Below, one piece after another: positions 40,501 through 47,200 of a stretch of DNA of 64,000 bases. Numbering within the stretch: position 1 is the stretch's first letter; every line of letters starts with the position of its first letter. Made by a program: the position numbers and the translations under genes. Origin of the DNA: Homalodisca vitripennis (lineage: Eukaryota > Arthropoda > Insecta > Hemiptera > Cicadellidae); assembly GCF_021130785.1 (NCBI RefSeq), contig NC_060209.1:22568001-22632000 (forward strand). Reading direction: 5' to 3'. The notes beneath the pieces are model-generated. The model saw only the letters and a program-made list of their open reading frames with translations. It did no database searches and had not been told where the DNA came from.

Positions 40501-42458
40501 CATTCTACCAATCAGTAATTAGCGTACTGCCAGTCAACCGTCGTCCGCAAGTAGACTTATATGGATTCAAGATTCAGCTTCCACACGTCACTTGATGTAA
40601 TATAGTACAATCAAGATTTTTCAAGCATATCTTCAGCACTTCTGTTGGTATCAGCATCGATGCATTCTAGTACAAATTCCATTGGTATTACGAAAATGTA
40701 CGCATAACCCATGCATGTTTTCCTGAAGCCCGAAATAAATACATAATCCAGCCCTGTTCATGCATCATCACTCCAAATATATCCCACTGACTGCCAATAT
40801 ATGAAGAATGAGTCATAAAGTTATCTGCTACGGAAGTTACCAAAATGCAGCTAATACATACACAATCAGTAGAATAAGTAGAGACTAGTACCAACAATAC
40901 CTTCCATAATTGCCTCCAGAATACAAGCAAATTAATGTTATCATTTAGTATATCTTAAATTTGTAGTGTTTACCTTTAAAAAATGCAAAAGAAGAATCAC
41001 TCCATCACAACAGTACAACTAGTATAAAGTAAATAAACACACAAAAGTCTGAATTTAAACCACAACGTGTTTGTTAAATTATAGTCATGGACTACAAAAC
41101 ATGACAAGGCTCCTCAGATACATTGGACTATTTGGTTTGAACATTTTGAATTGCTGAAATTTCCAAGGAGCGCTCAGGTAATCTGCTGTACAGATAGGCT
41201 AATACTGAAAAGCAAATAACAAGAAGCCTCATAAATAGAACAAAATATAACATTTCCATTTTCAATATTAAAAAACATTCTATTAATTTTAATCATCTCC
41301 TCCTAAAACCATTAAAATATATTTGTTCAGGAGGAGTAGAATAGCCAACATTAAAACATTGAAATGGGTAGGGTACGATAAGCAGACCCGGTTTTTTATA
41401 TCGAAGAATGTAATCATCGATACCTAATATTCGCATCTCAAATCCTAGACTATCAAACGATATAAAATGGTCTGTAGTCTGCAACAACAAACATATGTTT
41501 TAAATTAAAATGTGAATTTAATATTAACAGTCATCAAACAAATTATTACAACCAAAATTAGAAAAACAGAAGATGACTATATTTACTCCTCTCACAGTTA
41601 CATTTGTTTCTTTCCCACAAATTTCACATAATGGATTTTTCGGTACGAGTCCTACATGTTGAAGCTACGAAAAACATGTCTTATCATCTTTCAAAGCAAT
41701 GTTGTGTAGTTTTCTGAAAGTGACTGCCATTCTTAATAATCAAATGTTACTTAAATGTAAAATTGAAATATTACCTTACGTGTATTACTTGAGTGTTTAC
41801 AGCTGTACATATGGATTATTTAAGTTAATTGTTCAAAGTAATTAATTAGTATCGATTGATTATATCGATGGTTATGATTGAGTAATATCGTTTGCCAATT
41901 TCGATATAAAAAAACCGGGTCCGCTTATTGTGCCCTACGCATTGAAATTATAATTGGCAACGCCAAACCAATAACTTCACTTAGGCCTATATCACTTGCT
42001 GAACTTTAACCCATTTGGCATACTACACAGTCTAAACTATCTTCTGTAGTTTACTGGACATAAAAACACTATGGCATAGCCTACCAGCAATACAGGTAAA
42101 GTAATCTGACAATTTAGGCATTACCTTAGGCTTTTAGGCTATCCTGTATATGCTCATTTTGGATTTCAATTGCGTACAAGATATAGGTGTAGAAAAAACA
42201 TTGAAACCTATTTTTTGTAGGCTAGCCTACTTAATTGCCTAAGTTACATACATAAAGTTGAAAATGAAACCTACCTTCACTTTCATATGATTCATCACTT
42301 CTAGGTTTAGGACGTTTTTCTTTCTTCCTCTCTTTGTGATGTTTCTTATGACGACGCTTTTCCTTTTCTACTTCTTCAACTGAACCCGATCTACTACGAT
42401 CACGCTCGCGATGTTTACGTTTCTTCGAATCTTTCTTGTGCTTTTTATGTGAGCCCAT
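3515..42458 (-). CDS. SART1: SART1 / Snu66, U4/U6.U5 tri-snRNP-associated protein 1 (13 exons, 3' end outside window)
   Basis: Nuclear splicing factor of the U4/U6.U5 tri-snRNP, needed for spliceosome assembly. Exons (minus strand): 42275-42458, 23578-23881, 21916-22107, 21148-21276, 18653-18769, 16948-17083, 15177-15328, 10556-10808, 7681-7805, 6551-6709, 5793-5874, 5458-5660, 3515-3651. About 723 codons are visible; the human protein is 800 aa. Domains in order: Lys/Arg/Ser-rich N-terminus (1-60), proline-rich stretch (about 68-95), HIND motif (SLSIEET then [11 protein letters not shown]), KEKR-rich helix, the conserved [13 protein letters not shown] and [10 protein letters not shown] blocks, [34 protein letters not shown], and [18 protein letters not shown]. 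An in-frame stop lies three codons before the ATG. All introns keep phase. Exons 2 and 3 each carry one extra A that breaks the frame as assembled. The final exon (about 75-90 residues in relatives) is left of base 1. Confidence 0.95.
4731..4966. repeat. Foldback element B, copy 1
   Basis: Begins with ACACATAACGTAGAGC and contains two arms that fold on each other: TCCATTTCACCTTCCA...GCTGTG and CACAGCGTT...TGGAAGGTGAAATGGA. The same ends occur at 51074-51453. Non-coding MITE-like DNA in SART1 intron 12. Confidence 0.55.
4967..5430 (+). repeat. Dispersed retroposon A, copy 1, with A-tail
   Basis: About 455 bp starting CCCAGCAGGGATCACTTCTG and ending in TTATAAGCTTCTT plus about eleven A. It is highly similar to 53036-53503. 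The A-tail points to retroposition, as a SINE or the truncated 3' end of a LINE. It stops about 28 bp from the exon 12 donor of SART1. Confidence 0.7.
5458..5660 (-). CDS. SART1: SART1 exon 12
   Basis: 203 nt from a GTGTAG acceptor to a TCA/GTAAAT donor. It encodes [20 protein letters not shown] and [10 protein letters not shown], then [11 protein letters not shown], matching LDEEPIVNRGLAAALLLCQNKGLLE and the later IEDK motif. A dispersed retroposon with an A-tail lies only about 28 bp into the following intron. Confidence 0.92.
5793..5874 (-). CDS. SART1: SART1 exon 11
   Basis: 82-nt exon, acceptor TTGCAG, donor GTAAGC. It encodes [21 protein letters not shown] and WNDVEMG, matching the MDFERDEE....G.W..V segment of the family. 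Phase 0 in, one base left over. Confidence 0.9.
6551..6709 (-). CDS. SART1: SART1 exon 10 (EFCRTLG signature)
   Basis: 53 codons in phase 0. It holds the most diagnostic SART1 block: [20 protein letters not shown] followed by [14 protein letters not shown], matching [26 protein letters not shown] of the vertebrate protein nearly residue for residue. Clearly more GC-rich than the flanking introns. Confidence 0.95.
7681..7805 (-). CDS. SART1: SART1 exon 9
   Basis: Acceptor TTCCAG; the donor GTTTGC is weak compared with the other introns. It encodes [20 protein letters not shown] and then [13 protein letters not shown], the acidic-to-basic coiled segment before the EFCRTLG block. 125 nt restore phase 0. 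Confidence 0.88.
8122..8362. mobile_element. tRNA-derived SINE in two inverted copies
   Basis: Minus-strand copy has box A (TGGTGTAATGG, 8213-8223) and box B (GGTTCGAGTCC, 8171-8181), with a GCAAGTGAG anticodon-arm region. The plus-strand copy (about 8290-8362) repeats box B onward. Both end in a tail containing TACTTTTTGCGATTCAATG and TTTATTGAAAT, and TA-rich microsatellite flanks both sides. The tail alone recurs near 35908. The arms could pair over about 70 bp in SART1 intron 8 RNA. Confidence 0.8.
9437..10100. mobile_element. Foldback DNA element with long inverted arms
   Basis: Arms of about 110 bp: 9437-9556 against 9976-10100. They share CTTCATTTTCA, TGTTTCCGAT and TAATAACAGCTGG when one is reversed. 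The interior minus strand holds an acidic open stretch (9571-9795, [19 protein letters not shown]) of the kind found at piggyBac transposase N-termini, which is only suggestive. Lies in SART1 intron 8. Confidence 0.55.
10556..10808 (-). CDS. SART1: SART1 exon 8
   Basis: Acceptor ATGCAG, donor GTAAGT. It encodes [20 protein letters not shown] (family block KKIRKKEK..V.ADDLL), WLRELGSRR, an acidic linker, and [15 protein letters not shown] (family MDISDEE). Length is 84 codons plus one base. Confidence 0.93.
11291..11990 (+). mobile_element. Mariner fragment (5' half)
   Basis: Starts after a TA with CGAGGCATATCCAGAAAGTA, a mariner-type terminus. The plus strand then holds decayed transposase N-terminal sequence, including [20 protein letters not shown] and then [16 protein letters not shown]. 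No catalytic C-terminal half or right terminus is visible. Different subfamily from the copy at 817-1769. Confidence 0.8.
12061..12622. repeat. 44/30-bp compound minisatellite
   Basis: A unit of 44 bp (AGTTCTCAACGTACTGAACT plus CGAACTAGTCTCATTGCAGAGGGG) repeats about five times, then about five 30-bp units lacking the 14 bases TCTCATTGCAGAGG, then 44-bp units again. The rightmost unit and its flank match, in reverse complement, mariner sequence at about 11377-11427. Confidence 0.9.
12638..14100 (+). repeat. Dispersed repeat D, copy 2 (interrupted by a piggyBac-like element)
   Basis: Reverse-complement counterpart of positions 1-2012. It includes an uninterrupted GGTTATACGTCTGAATG junction exactly where copy 1 carries the mariner element. 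It is itself split at a TTAA by the piggyBac-like element at 13187-13936. Confidence 0.6.
13187..13936 (-). mobile_element. Deleted piggyBac element
   Basis: Flanked by TTAA on both sides (13183-13186, 13937-13940). Ends CACATTCGCTGCAG and, reversed, CACATTCACTGCGG; GC-rich subterminal palindromes GGCCCCATATGGGGCC-like repeat inside. The minus strand at 13430-13615 encodes [19 protein letters not shown] and [10 protein letters not shown], the central catalytic region of piggyBac transposase. It is interrupted where the expected DN-F motif should follow. Confidence 0.85.
14110..14747. mobile_element. piggyBac-like MITE
   Basis: Perfect terminal inverted repeat CCCTCTCCCGG / CCGGGAGAGGG, flanked by TTAA at 14106-14109 and 14748-14751. 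About 640 bp, no transposase. GC-rich ends in an AT-rich intron. Confidence 0.8.
15177..15328 (-). CDS. SART1: SART1 exon 7
   Basis: Acceptor TTTGAAG, donor GTAAAA; 152 nt complete the split codon of exon 6 and end in phase 0. It encodes [20 protein letters not shown] and then [20 protein letters not shown], matching the LASEYLTPEEMVTFKK block. Confidence 0.93.
16005..16450. repeat. 131-bp tandem repeat in SART1 intron 6
   Basis: Three and a third copies of a 131-135 bp unit starting ATCTTTAGGAAACTCCTATT (16005, 16136, 16267, 16402). Neighbouring copies differ at few positions. No coding role seen. Confidence 0.85.
16948..17083 (-). CDS. SART1: SART1 exon 6
   Basis: Acceptor GATGCAG, donor GTAAGT; 45 codons plus one base. 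It encodes [20 protein letters not shown], an acidic run, and [19 protein letters not shown], equivalent to the ILSKYDEELEGE...SFRL segment of SART1. Confidence 0.92.
18653..18769 (-). CDS. SART1: SART1 exon 5
   Basis: 39 codons, phase 0 at both ends, acceptor TATAG and donor GTAACA. It encodes [20 protein letters not shown] followed by [19 protein letters not shown], matching the [26 protein letters not shown] block of the family. Confidence 0.93.
19161..20444. mobile_element. DNA-transposon-like repeat C, copy 1
   Basis: Ends CAGGGTGACTGCTTAAAACC and, reversed, CAGGGTGGCCATCTGACCGG, with CCCGG-rich subterminal tracts; the CAGGG start recalls hAT-type ends. No clear 8-bp duplication. Parts recur at 39683-41210. 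No recognisable transposase. Confidence 0.5.
20560..21103 (-). mobile_element. piggyBac remnant (5' end)
   Basis: The right edge at the TTAA 21104-21107 reads, on the minus strand, CACTTTCACTGCTGACAACG. Further in, near 20570-20650, the minus strand encodes an acidic stretch [19 protein letters not shown] resembling a piggyBac transposase N-terminus. The other end is not found. Confidence 0.4.
21148..21276 (-). CDS. SART1: SART1 exon 4
   Basis: Exactly 43 codons in phase 0, acceptor TTAG, donor GTAAGT. It encodes [20 protein letters not shown] and then [15 protein letters not shown], closely matching the conserved EEMD..FGVS.LVEEE and YSARDLQGLTVEH blocks of SART1. Confidence 0.93.
21916..22107 (-). 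CDS. SART1: SART1 exon 3 (carries a second +1 frameshift)
   Basis: Acceptor ATAG before 22107, donor GTAAGT after 21916. It reads [20 protein letters not shown], then EK, and after a frame change [20 protein letters not shown] through [11 protein letters not shown]. The human counterpart is the AAAKEKR...KLGKIKTL region. The break is in the A6 run opposite T(22042-22047); five A would keep the frame. Without the extra base the exon adds 191 nt and leaves phase 0, as exon 4 requires. Confidence 0.9.
22470..22557. repeat. TA microsatellite with embedded palindrome
   Basis: Alternating TA interrupted by TACGGTATTTATA and its exact reverse complement TATAAATACCGTA, forming a perfect hairpin of about 30 bp in the repeat. 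Confidence 0.8.
23578..23881 (-). CDS. SART1: SART1 exon 2 (proline-rich plus HIND motif, carries a +1 frameshift)
   Basis: Acceptor TTGCAG before 23881, donor GTTAGT after 23578. It encodes [13 protein letters not shown], a proline-rich segment, then [13 protein letters not shown] in one frame and [14 protein letters not shown] in the next. These are adjacent halves of the HIND motif, the segment of Snu66/SART1 that binds the ubiquitin-like protein Hub1/UBL5. The frame changes at the A-run opposite T(23709-23712), where four A are present and three restore continuity. Removing one base also makes the exon phase match both neighbours. Read literally, the frame stops about 20 residues later. 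Confidence 0.9.
25519..26176 (+). mobile_element. PIF/Harbinger-type element, internally deleted
   Basis: Terminal inverted repeat AGGCCGTTTCAAACCGCGGT... against ...ACCGCGGTGTGAAACGGCCT, with a 3-bp TAA duplication at 25516-25518 and 26177-26179, the signature of this superfamily. The plus strand near 25690-25775 encodes [20 protein letters not shown] and HPF, resembling the start of Harbinger nucleases. The rest of the gene is gone. Confidence 0.75.
26975..27026 (+). ncRNA. Nested hairpin with hammerhead-like core strings
   Basis: Outer arms TTTTGTGA / TCACAAAA enclose CTGAAGA, an inner GATAGC-CTC-GCTATC hairpin, and GAAA. CTGANGA and GAAA flanking stem II are hammerhead core elements, but an extra A and the lack of a third stem with a cleavage site argue against an active ribozyme. 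May be the end of a retroelement. Confidence 0.2.
27392..28533 (+). mobile_element. Full-length but decayed mariner element
   Basis: Ends CAAGGGTTGTTCAATAAGTC and, reversed, CGAGGGTTGATCAAAAGGCC; TA at the left edge. The plus strand shows transposase pieces in several frames: [45 protein letters not shown] and [15 protein letters not shown]. Stops and frameshifts throughout, so no product. Confidence 0.88.
29740..30745 (+). mobile_element. Heavily eroded mariner relic
   Basis: Left end GACCGTTTGGAAAGTAACGT resembles the 817-1769 element. Plus-strand scraps include [31 protein letters not shown], and near 30600-30730 [20 protein letters not shown]. Unrelated sequence occupies about 30130-30480. 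Not coding. Confidence 0.55.
31472..31995. mobile_element. piggyBac-like MITE
   Basis: CCCTTTAACACGTTG at the left and CAACCGTGTCAAAGGG at the right form an inverted pair, flanked by TTAA at 31468-31471 and 31996-31999. 524 bp, no coding capacity. Confidence 0.75.
32000..34064. other. Unassigned AT-rich part of SART1 intron 1
   Basis: Low-complexity intronic DNA. Nothing recognisable on either strand apart from a short TATA microsatellite near 32602-32620. Confidence 0.5.
34065..34109 (-). other. Candidate 45-nt cassette exon inside SART1 intron 1
   Basis: A CGTTTTTCAG acceptor and CAG/GTACAG donor bracket exactly 45 nt. Read alone from its first base it encodes [15 protein letters not shown], a basic peptide. 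Exon 1 ends with one spare base, so inclusion after exon 1 would read GAG then TGA, an immediate stop. It would therefore act as a poison exon unless exon 1 uses another donor. Prediction from splice motifs only. Confidence 0.25.
34760..34960 (+). pseudogene. Non-LTR retrotransposon reverse transcriptase C-terminal remnant
   Basis: The plus strand reads [37 protein letters not shown], a stop, then [18 protein letters not shown]. This is the YG..LWG / QK..R / PLFK...L-LY-E pattern found after the RT domain of Jockey/CR1/RTE-type LINEs. Truncated at the 5' side and broken. Confidence 0.7.
35030..37877. other. Unassigned AT-rich part of SART1 intron 1
   Basis: No exon or full element recognised. 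Near 35908-35945 there is an isolated SINE tail (AATTTCAATAAACATTGAAT plus CACAAAAAG), bordered by TA and CA microsatellite, matching the tail of the pair at 8122-8362. Confidence 0.5.
37886..38634. mobile_element. MITE with 8-bp target duplication
   Basis: Terminal inverted repeat GGTACTTTGGGATTATACCG continuing ACCACAC on the left, mirrored on the right, flanked by AAAAAATC at 37878-37885 and 38635-38642. The middle has a GC-rich hairpin GGCAGCACC-GAA-GGTGCTGCC. An 8-bp duplication fits hAT, P or Merlin; the termini do not start with the usual hAT CAG. Confidence 0.8.
38750..39208 (-). pseudogene. Unidentified Lys-rich protein-coding remnant
   Basis: The minus strand at 39208-38981 reads [40 protein letters not shown], then a stop; in another frame further on it reads [20 protein letters not shown] and [16 protein letters not shown]. 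No introns, at least one stop and one frameshift: a processed-pseudogene look. I do not recognise the parent gene. Confidence 0.35.
39683..41210. mobile_element. DNA-transposon-like repeat C, copy 2 (interrupted)
   Basis: Begins CAGAGTGGCCACTCAAAACC with the same CCCGGTTTTT tract and the TATGCGAGAAATT block as 19161-20444. The later part, from about 40975, matches 19590-19830 (TTTGTTAAATT, AAGGCTCCT, TTTGGTTTGAAC). Unrelated DNA of several hundred bases separates them. Confidence 0.45.
41366..41940. mobile_element. Second MITE with 8-bp target duplication
   Basis: Inverted ends GGGTAGGGTACGATAAGCAG and, reversed, GCGTAGGGCACAATAAGCGG, both continuing ACCCGGTTTTTTATATCGAA. Flanked by ATTGAAAT at 41358-41365 and 41941-41948. 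The interior is rich in ATCGAT strings. No transposase. Lies in SART1 intron 1 about 330 bp from exon 1. Confidence 0.85.
42275..42458 (-). CDS. SART1: SART1 exon 1 (start codon)
   Basis: Begins ATG at 42458, reading [20 protein letters not shown] and continuing as a basic, Lys/Arg/Ser-rich stretch typical of the SART1 N-terminus. The start is fixed by an in-frame TAG nine bases upstream. It ends at a strong GTAGGT donor (42274-42269) after 61 codons plus one base. The intron that follows, about 18.4 kb, is the largest in the gene and is packed with mobile-element remnants. Confidence 0.92.
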
Positions 42459-42495
42459 TGTAGGCTAGGATTGGACTGACAGATACAATAAACAG

Positions 42496-42503
42496 TATCG
42501 ATA
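42496..42503. promoter_or_regulatory. DRE-like palindrome upstream of SART1
   Basis: TATCGATA lies 38 bp upstream of the SART1 ATG. In Drosophila this octamer is the DRE bound by DREF and is common in core promoters of housekeeping genes, which fits a splicing factor. Only the position and sequence are seen; function is inferred. Confidence 0.45.
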
Positions 42504-42929
42504 ACTTAATTTATAGATTAGCTCTTAAGATACGTATCACACCACTCGGAAAAAACACCACTCGATAATACAGTGTATCAAATTGTAATTTGATTTACAA
42601 TACAACATAAAAACGCTGCACAACAAATACAACTTATACACGGCAGACACGTTATGAGAGAATGAGACGTTTCGTTAGGAGAGGAGAAGAAGACCAAACA
42701 AAGCAGAAATAAAGCAGACGCAAGCAAGTAGTATACTTCTAGTATGAGAGTTTCTTTATCTATAATTGAACTGGTATGGATGTTCTATACCAATAAGAAA
42801 CTATAATTTCATAGTGCCGTGCTGTGTGATTTTTGGCGGTATTGAATTTGACGTCTACAAATCCTAACAAAAATTGTTTTCAATTACTTCTACGAACAAT
42901 ATTATGAAGCATCAATGTTCCCGTTATAT

Positions 42930-44236
42930 GATGAGTGAAAATAATTATTAAACTTATCTCTCACGGACTTATGTCTTACAAATTCAAAACAGCTCATCTT
43001 GGAAAAGTAAATTCAACCAAGAACTGGCCACTGAAAGTTATGTTTAAAAGCCACTGCGATTCTTTGGAAATTCTACGCAATTTCTCAAGGGAACCCTTAA
43101 GACTGCTGATGCTCACTTTAAGACGTTAAAATCTCCATCTATTGTCATTATCAACTTCAAGAGTGTTCACGTTTATGTCTTACGTTATGATGGGTGGATT
43201 CATACTACCTAGTGCATCGTCTAGTTGGTTATGTAACACGCCTATTGCTTGGTCTAGGTTTGCACCATTACTTAGATCATAGTCTTCTTGATGTTTATTT
43301 CAAATGGAGCAGTTTTGCATATCGGTTAATTTTCGCCTCCACTTGTTTAAAAAATGTATTTGTGAGTCCAAGTACTTTTTGCGCACTCTACAACATCTTA
43401 TTTTACGTGGTTCTTTATCACAAAACCTCCTTCCAGCAAAACCTGCCTTCTATTCGTGTGTTTTCCAGCGTTTCTTGTGCTAAGCCATGCTCTGAGATTA
43501 TGATTTAGTCTGGTTGCGTCTTACTAAAAAAGTGTGCTAGCTTGTCAGTCTGTTTTGCCAACAATATTTTGATAGGCAATATTGAGTTTGTATTCTTGGG
43601 CCCTCTGCTCTGCTAGCATTGTTTTTCTTCTGTTTTTTGTATTTCTTGAGGAGTGAATTCCTTAAATTTGTTGATTTCTGCTTTTTTATTTACTTGAGAA
43701 CCCGATTTTTACTAAAAATTAGTTCCTGTAGTTATTTTAGGGTATTCTTCTGGGTTATTTCCCTCACTATCCACAGTAGAGTTGTTAAAGGGAGGTTTAT
43801 ATTTTGGATTTGTATTTACATAGTATCTAGCAAGTTCATCAGGCCCAAGACAGACATGTTTAACACTTATTGGATCCACTTGATAATAGTGTCTTCTAAA
43901 GTATTGGTGATATACACAAAGGAATTTGTATTTCTTGAGATACCCACAAGATAGTGGGAGTGGATCTGTAGATGTGTTAAGGTTTGGTGGTAGTTCGTCT
44001 ACACAACAGCGTCTACTGCTAGCCGATCTTGAAATTCATGGATTGTTGATGTCACATACCGCAGTTTGCTCAGTTCTCATTTTTCTGAGTGTTTGCATAC
44101 AAGCAAGGTTATCTGCTTTTATCAATGATTTTATTAAGATTGTTTAGGGCGTCAAATGGAGCAGTCTTAGGGTCGTTTTCCGTTTTGTTTTTTTTGTACA
44201 TTCCTTGTGAGTAATATGTAAATATGAGGCCATGAG
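42930..44236 (-). other. Intergenic sequence with scattered open stretches, possible viral continuation
   Basis: The minus strand has short open runs in changing frames, such as LARYYVNTNPKYKPPFNN (about 43800) and LDQAIGVLHNQLDDALGS (about 43230). They are too broken to assign. The block lies on the far side of the transposon from the viral helicase fragment and could be part of the same insertion, but no polymerase motif was found. Confidence 0.25.
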
Positions 44237-47200
44237 ATGACAAGTGGGATAAGTTCACTTTTCACTATTTTGAGATAAATGTGTTTAAAGTATTTTACGC
44301 CGTAGAACTTTAATTTTTATTTGATTGAAAATATATTTTGGTAGTCATTTTTCTATGTTATTTAGATAATTTTGACATAAAAATCAACTCAGAAAATCAG
44401 TACTTTTATTTGTATTACAGTTTTATTTACTTCAGGGCATCACTTACTCCACTTGGCTTCTTATTAACAAGTACTTACCCCACTTGGCTTTTTAAATTAT
44501 TGTCCTTTCATATCAGGTGACCAATACTGTTGGCCACATCTGTTTCTACATCAGATCGACAATTATCTGTAAATCAGTTTTTTAAGGAATACATTACTCT
44601 TGGAAATAAGAATCAACAAATTTTCTGAGAAAATAATATTTTATTTGTGATACAAAGTGAAGTTATACATTTAATTTAATTGATGTTAACTTAAGTTCAA
44701 TATGTTACATGATGCTTTCATCTTCAGACTCCATTACTTTATCAAATTAAATTTCCTCGTTTTCAAGGGGTTCATTTGTCTCCTTTGAAGATCCAGCCTT
44801 AGTTGGTGTTCGGCGAGTAGTTGGCTTAGTTACAAGTTCACCTTTCTTAAGATGTGGTAGATTGATGTAAAAATCATGGTGAATCGGGGGTATGAAAGGT
44901 AGAAGGCTTTGCAGGTCAATGTACTTTTTGTACTGAATTTTGTTTTTTTTTTTTTGTCTGTTGATTCCAAGTGAAGGAAGGACTGCTACTTCTTTGTTAT
45001 TGACTATGTTTTTAGCAGTAATATTCATTTTATAAAAACAAACAGTTTCTGTTACCACAGAATAACTATAAAAAAGAGTGAAAGGTTGGTCTTTTCTGAA
45101 TTTTAGCCAATGAAATTTACTGATTCCTATTACATCTTTGACAAAAAAAAGGCAATATTGGCTGCAAATTAATAAAATCTTCATCTGCCATTTTGACTAC
45201 CATGAACTTTTTACTACTCTTTGCGATGATCTCACTCCAGTGAAGAGGAATAAAAATCTCCCTTGAGTTGTATCTCTTGGCCTTCTCGATCACACCGAAG
45301 TCCCTATCACATTCATTAAAGGAATGACCCGGAACAAAGAATTTATGGTTAACCAATTTAATATTTGTTGATTATGTTAACCATGACCAAAACTTTACAG
45401 TCAGAGAGCTCTTATTTTGTCCCCCACAGTTGTCACTGAAAGCGATGATATGATTAACTGTAGGGGGCAAACTGTTTACAAACTTTAATATGCAAGAAGC
45501 AATTGCTAGGCAGCCTCTAGAATATTGGCTTTCATTCCACATGAACATAGTTGCTTCTCTGTACATGCATTGTGTATGCACAGGTTATATGTCCACAATT
45601 GCCGACAGTAATATACTTTACTACATTGCAGAACTGGTGTTGGTAATGTTTTTTGGAGATCAAAGACTATGACAACTTTGGACTCATCTTGATTTAATAA
45701 TGTCACTGCTTCTTCTTTTGCTTTACGCGCACTTTCAGCTTTTCTAAGGTGAAATTCCTTCTTGGTGAGAAGCTCAGATTTCTGACCAGGAGTTTTTGCA
45801 TGATCGATTTGATTTTTCAATAAGTCACATGTGTTACAAGTGTCAGTGCTGGGTTTCTTGAAGCTGTAATTGAATTTAGTATTGAAAATGTAACGATAAA
45901 AGCTTTCTTTTACAGAAGATTTATTGTTTTCTTGGCACTGTTCTTTATACTTATTGTACATCAACTTCAAGTTTAAACTTGAATCTAAATAGCGCACATG
46001 CGGATTTTTGTTACGAGAATAGTGACTTGTGTAAACTGGAAAGGACCGAATGTGACCAATTACCTCATCAACTTTATCATCAGGTAATTTATTACCTGGT
46101 ATAGCTTTACCTCTCAAATCCTTTGGAGAGACTCCAGCACCTGTACTTTGTAGCTTTTTTTTGAACAACATAATCCAGCCGTCGATTAGATATGTTAAGA
46201 GTTTTTACAAAGAACTTTTTGCAAACTCTTATCCCCCAAAACTGGTTGAACGCTCACATTCTTATTTTTTTTTTAATTAAGTTTTTTTCTAACTTCATTT
46301 GTAGAAACTGAATTGAACAGGAAAGATGTTTGTAAATTCCAGTTATCAAGTGCCCAGTATTCATTGAAAATCTGAGACCGTTGTTCATCATTAAACTTAT
46401 CATTACAGCCGTACCTGCACTGATGAACATACTCAGTTGTGTTTTCGCTGCATGAAGTCTACTTTTCCGATCCTTATACTCCAGACCACTATTTCTCAAT
46501 GTGGACGCCCTTTTCCTTTTCCACATCCCTTCTTTACGTTGCCTTTTCCTTGGGCGCTCGATTTCAGCTGATTCAACGTTAGCTAATTGCTCTTTGTCAC
46601 TGCTGTCACTTTCTGACGATTCAGGCTCATAGGTCTTGTCTTGATCATCCCCATCATCTCCTGGAAGTAGATTTTATTTTTAAAACGGTTTTTACTAACT
46701 TTATTATAAAACTTTATTAATCTAAAACAGGGTAAATGTTTACTTTAGCTGCGGTACTTCGCATGAAATTGTGATTTTCTCTGTGGAAAGTACGTACTTA
46801 AAAAGTGCTTAGAAAAGCAATAATGAAGAAAAATATGAGAACAATTCCTGCATGAGGGATAAACCCTCAATGTAAGGAAAACTCCAGATTTTAATTTAAA
46901 AATAGTAAATAAAAGGAAAGTAAGAAATATGAAGCTAACAATAATGTAGCCTACTTATGTATTAACACTACTGTAGCTAAAGATGACTTTTATTTTTCAT
47001 TATTGCTTTCCTAAACACGTTTTAATTACTTTCAATAAGGAAAATCACTGTTTCATGCGAAGTAGCTAAAGTAAACTATTACCTAAAAAAATAAAAGCAA
47101 CAGAGAAAGTTTAAGCCTAAGTAACGTAATTGGTTCATAGTTCATGGCTAAAATAGTCTGTGTTGGTCAGATTTTGACTACCTTTAATAAGTATGCAAAT

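Noticed and set aside
43194..44147. Plus-strand open frames rich in Phe, Leu and Tyr
   Set aside because: Typical of antisense AT-rich sequence; no start context, splice sites or motifs support them.
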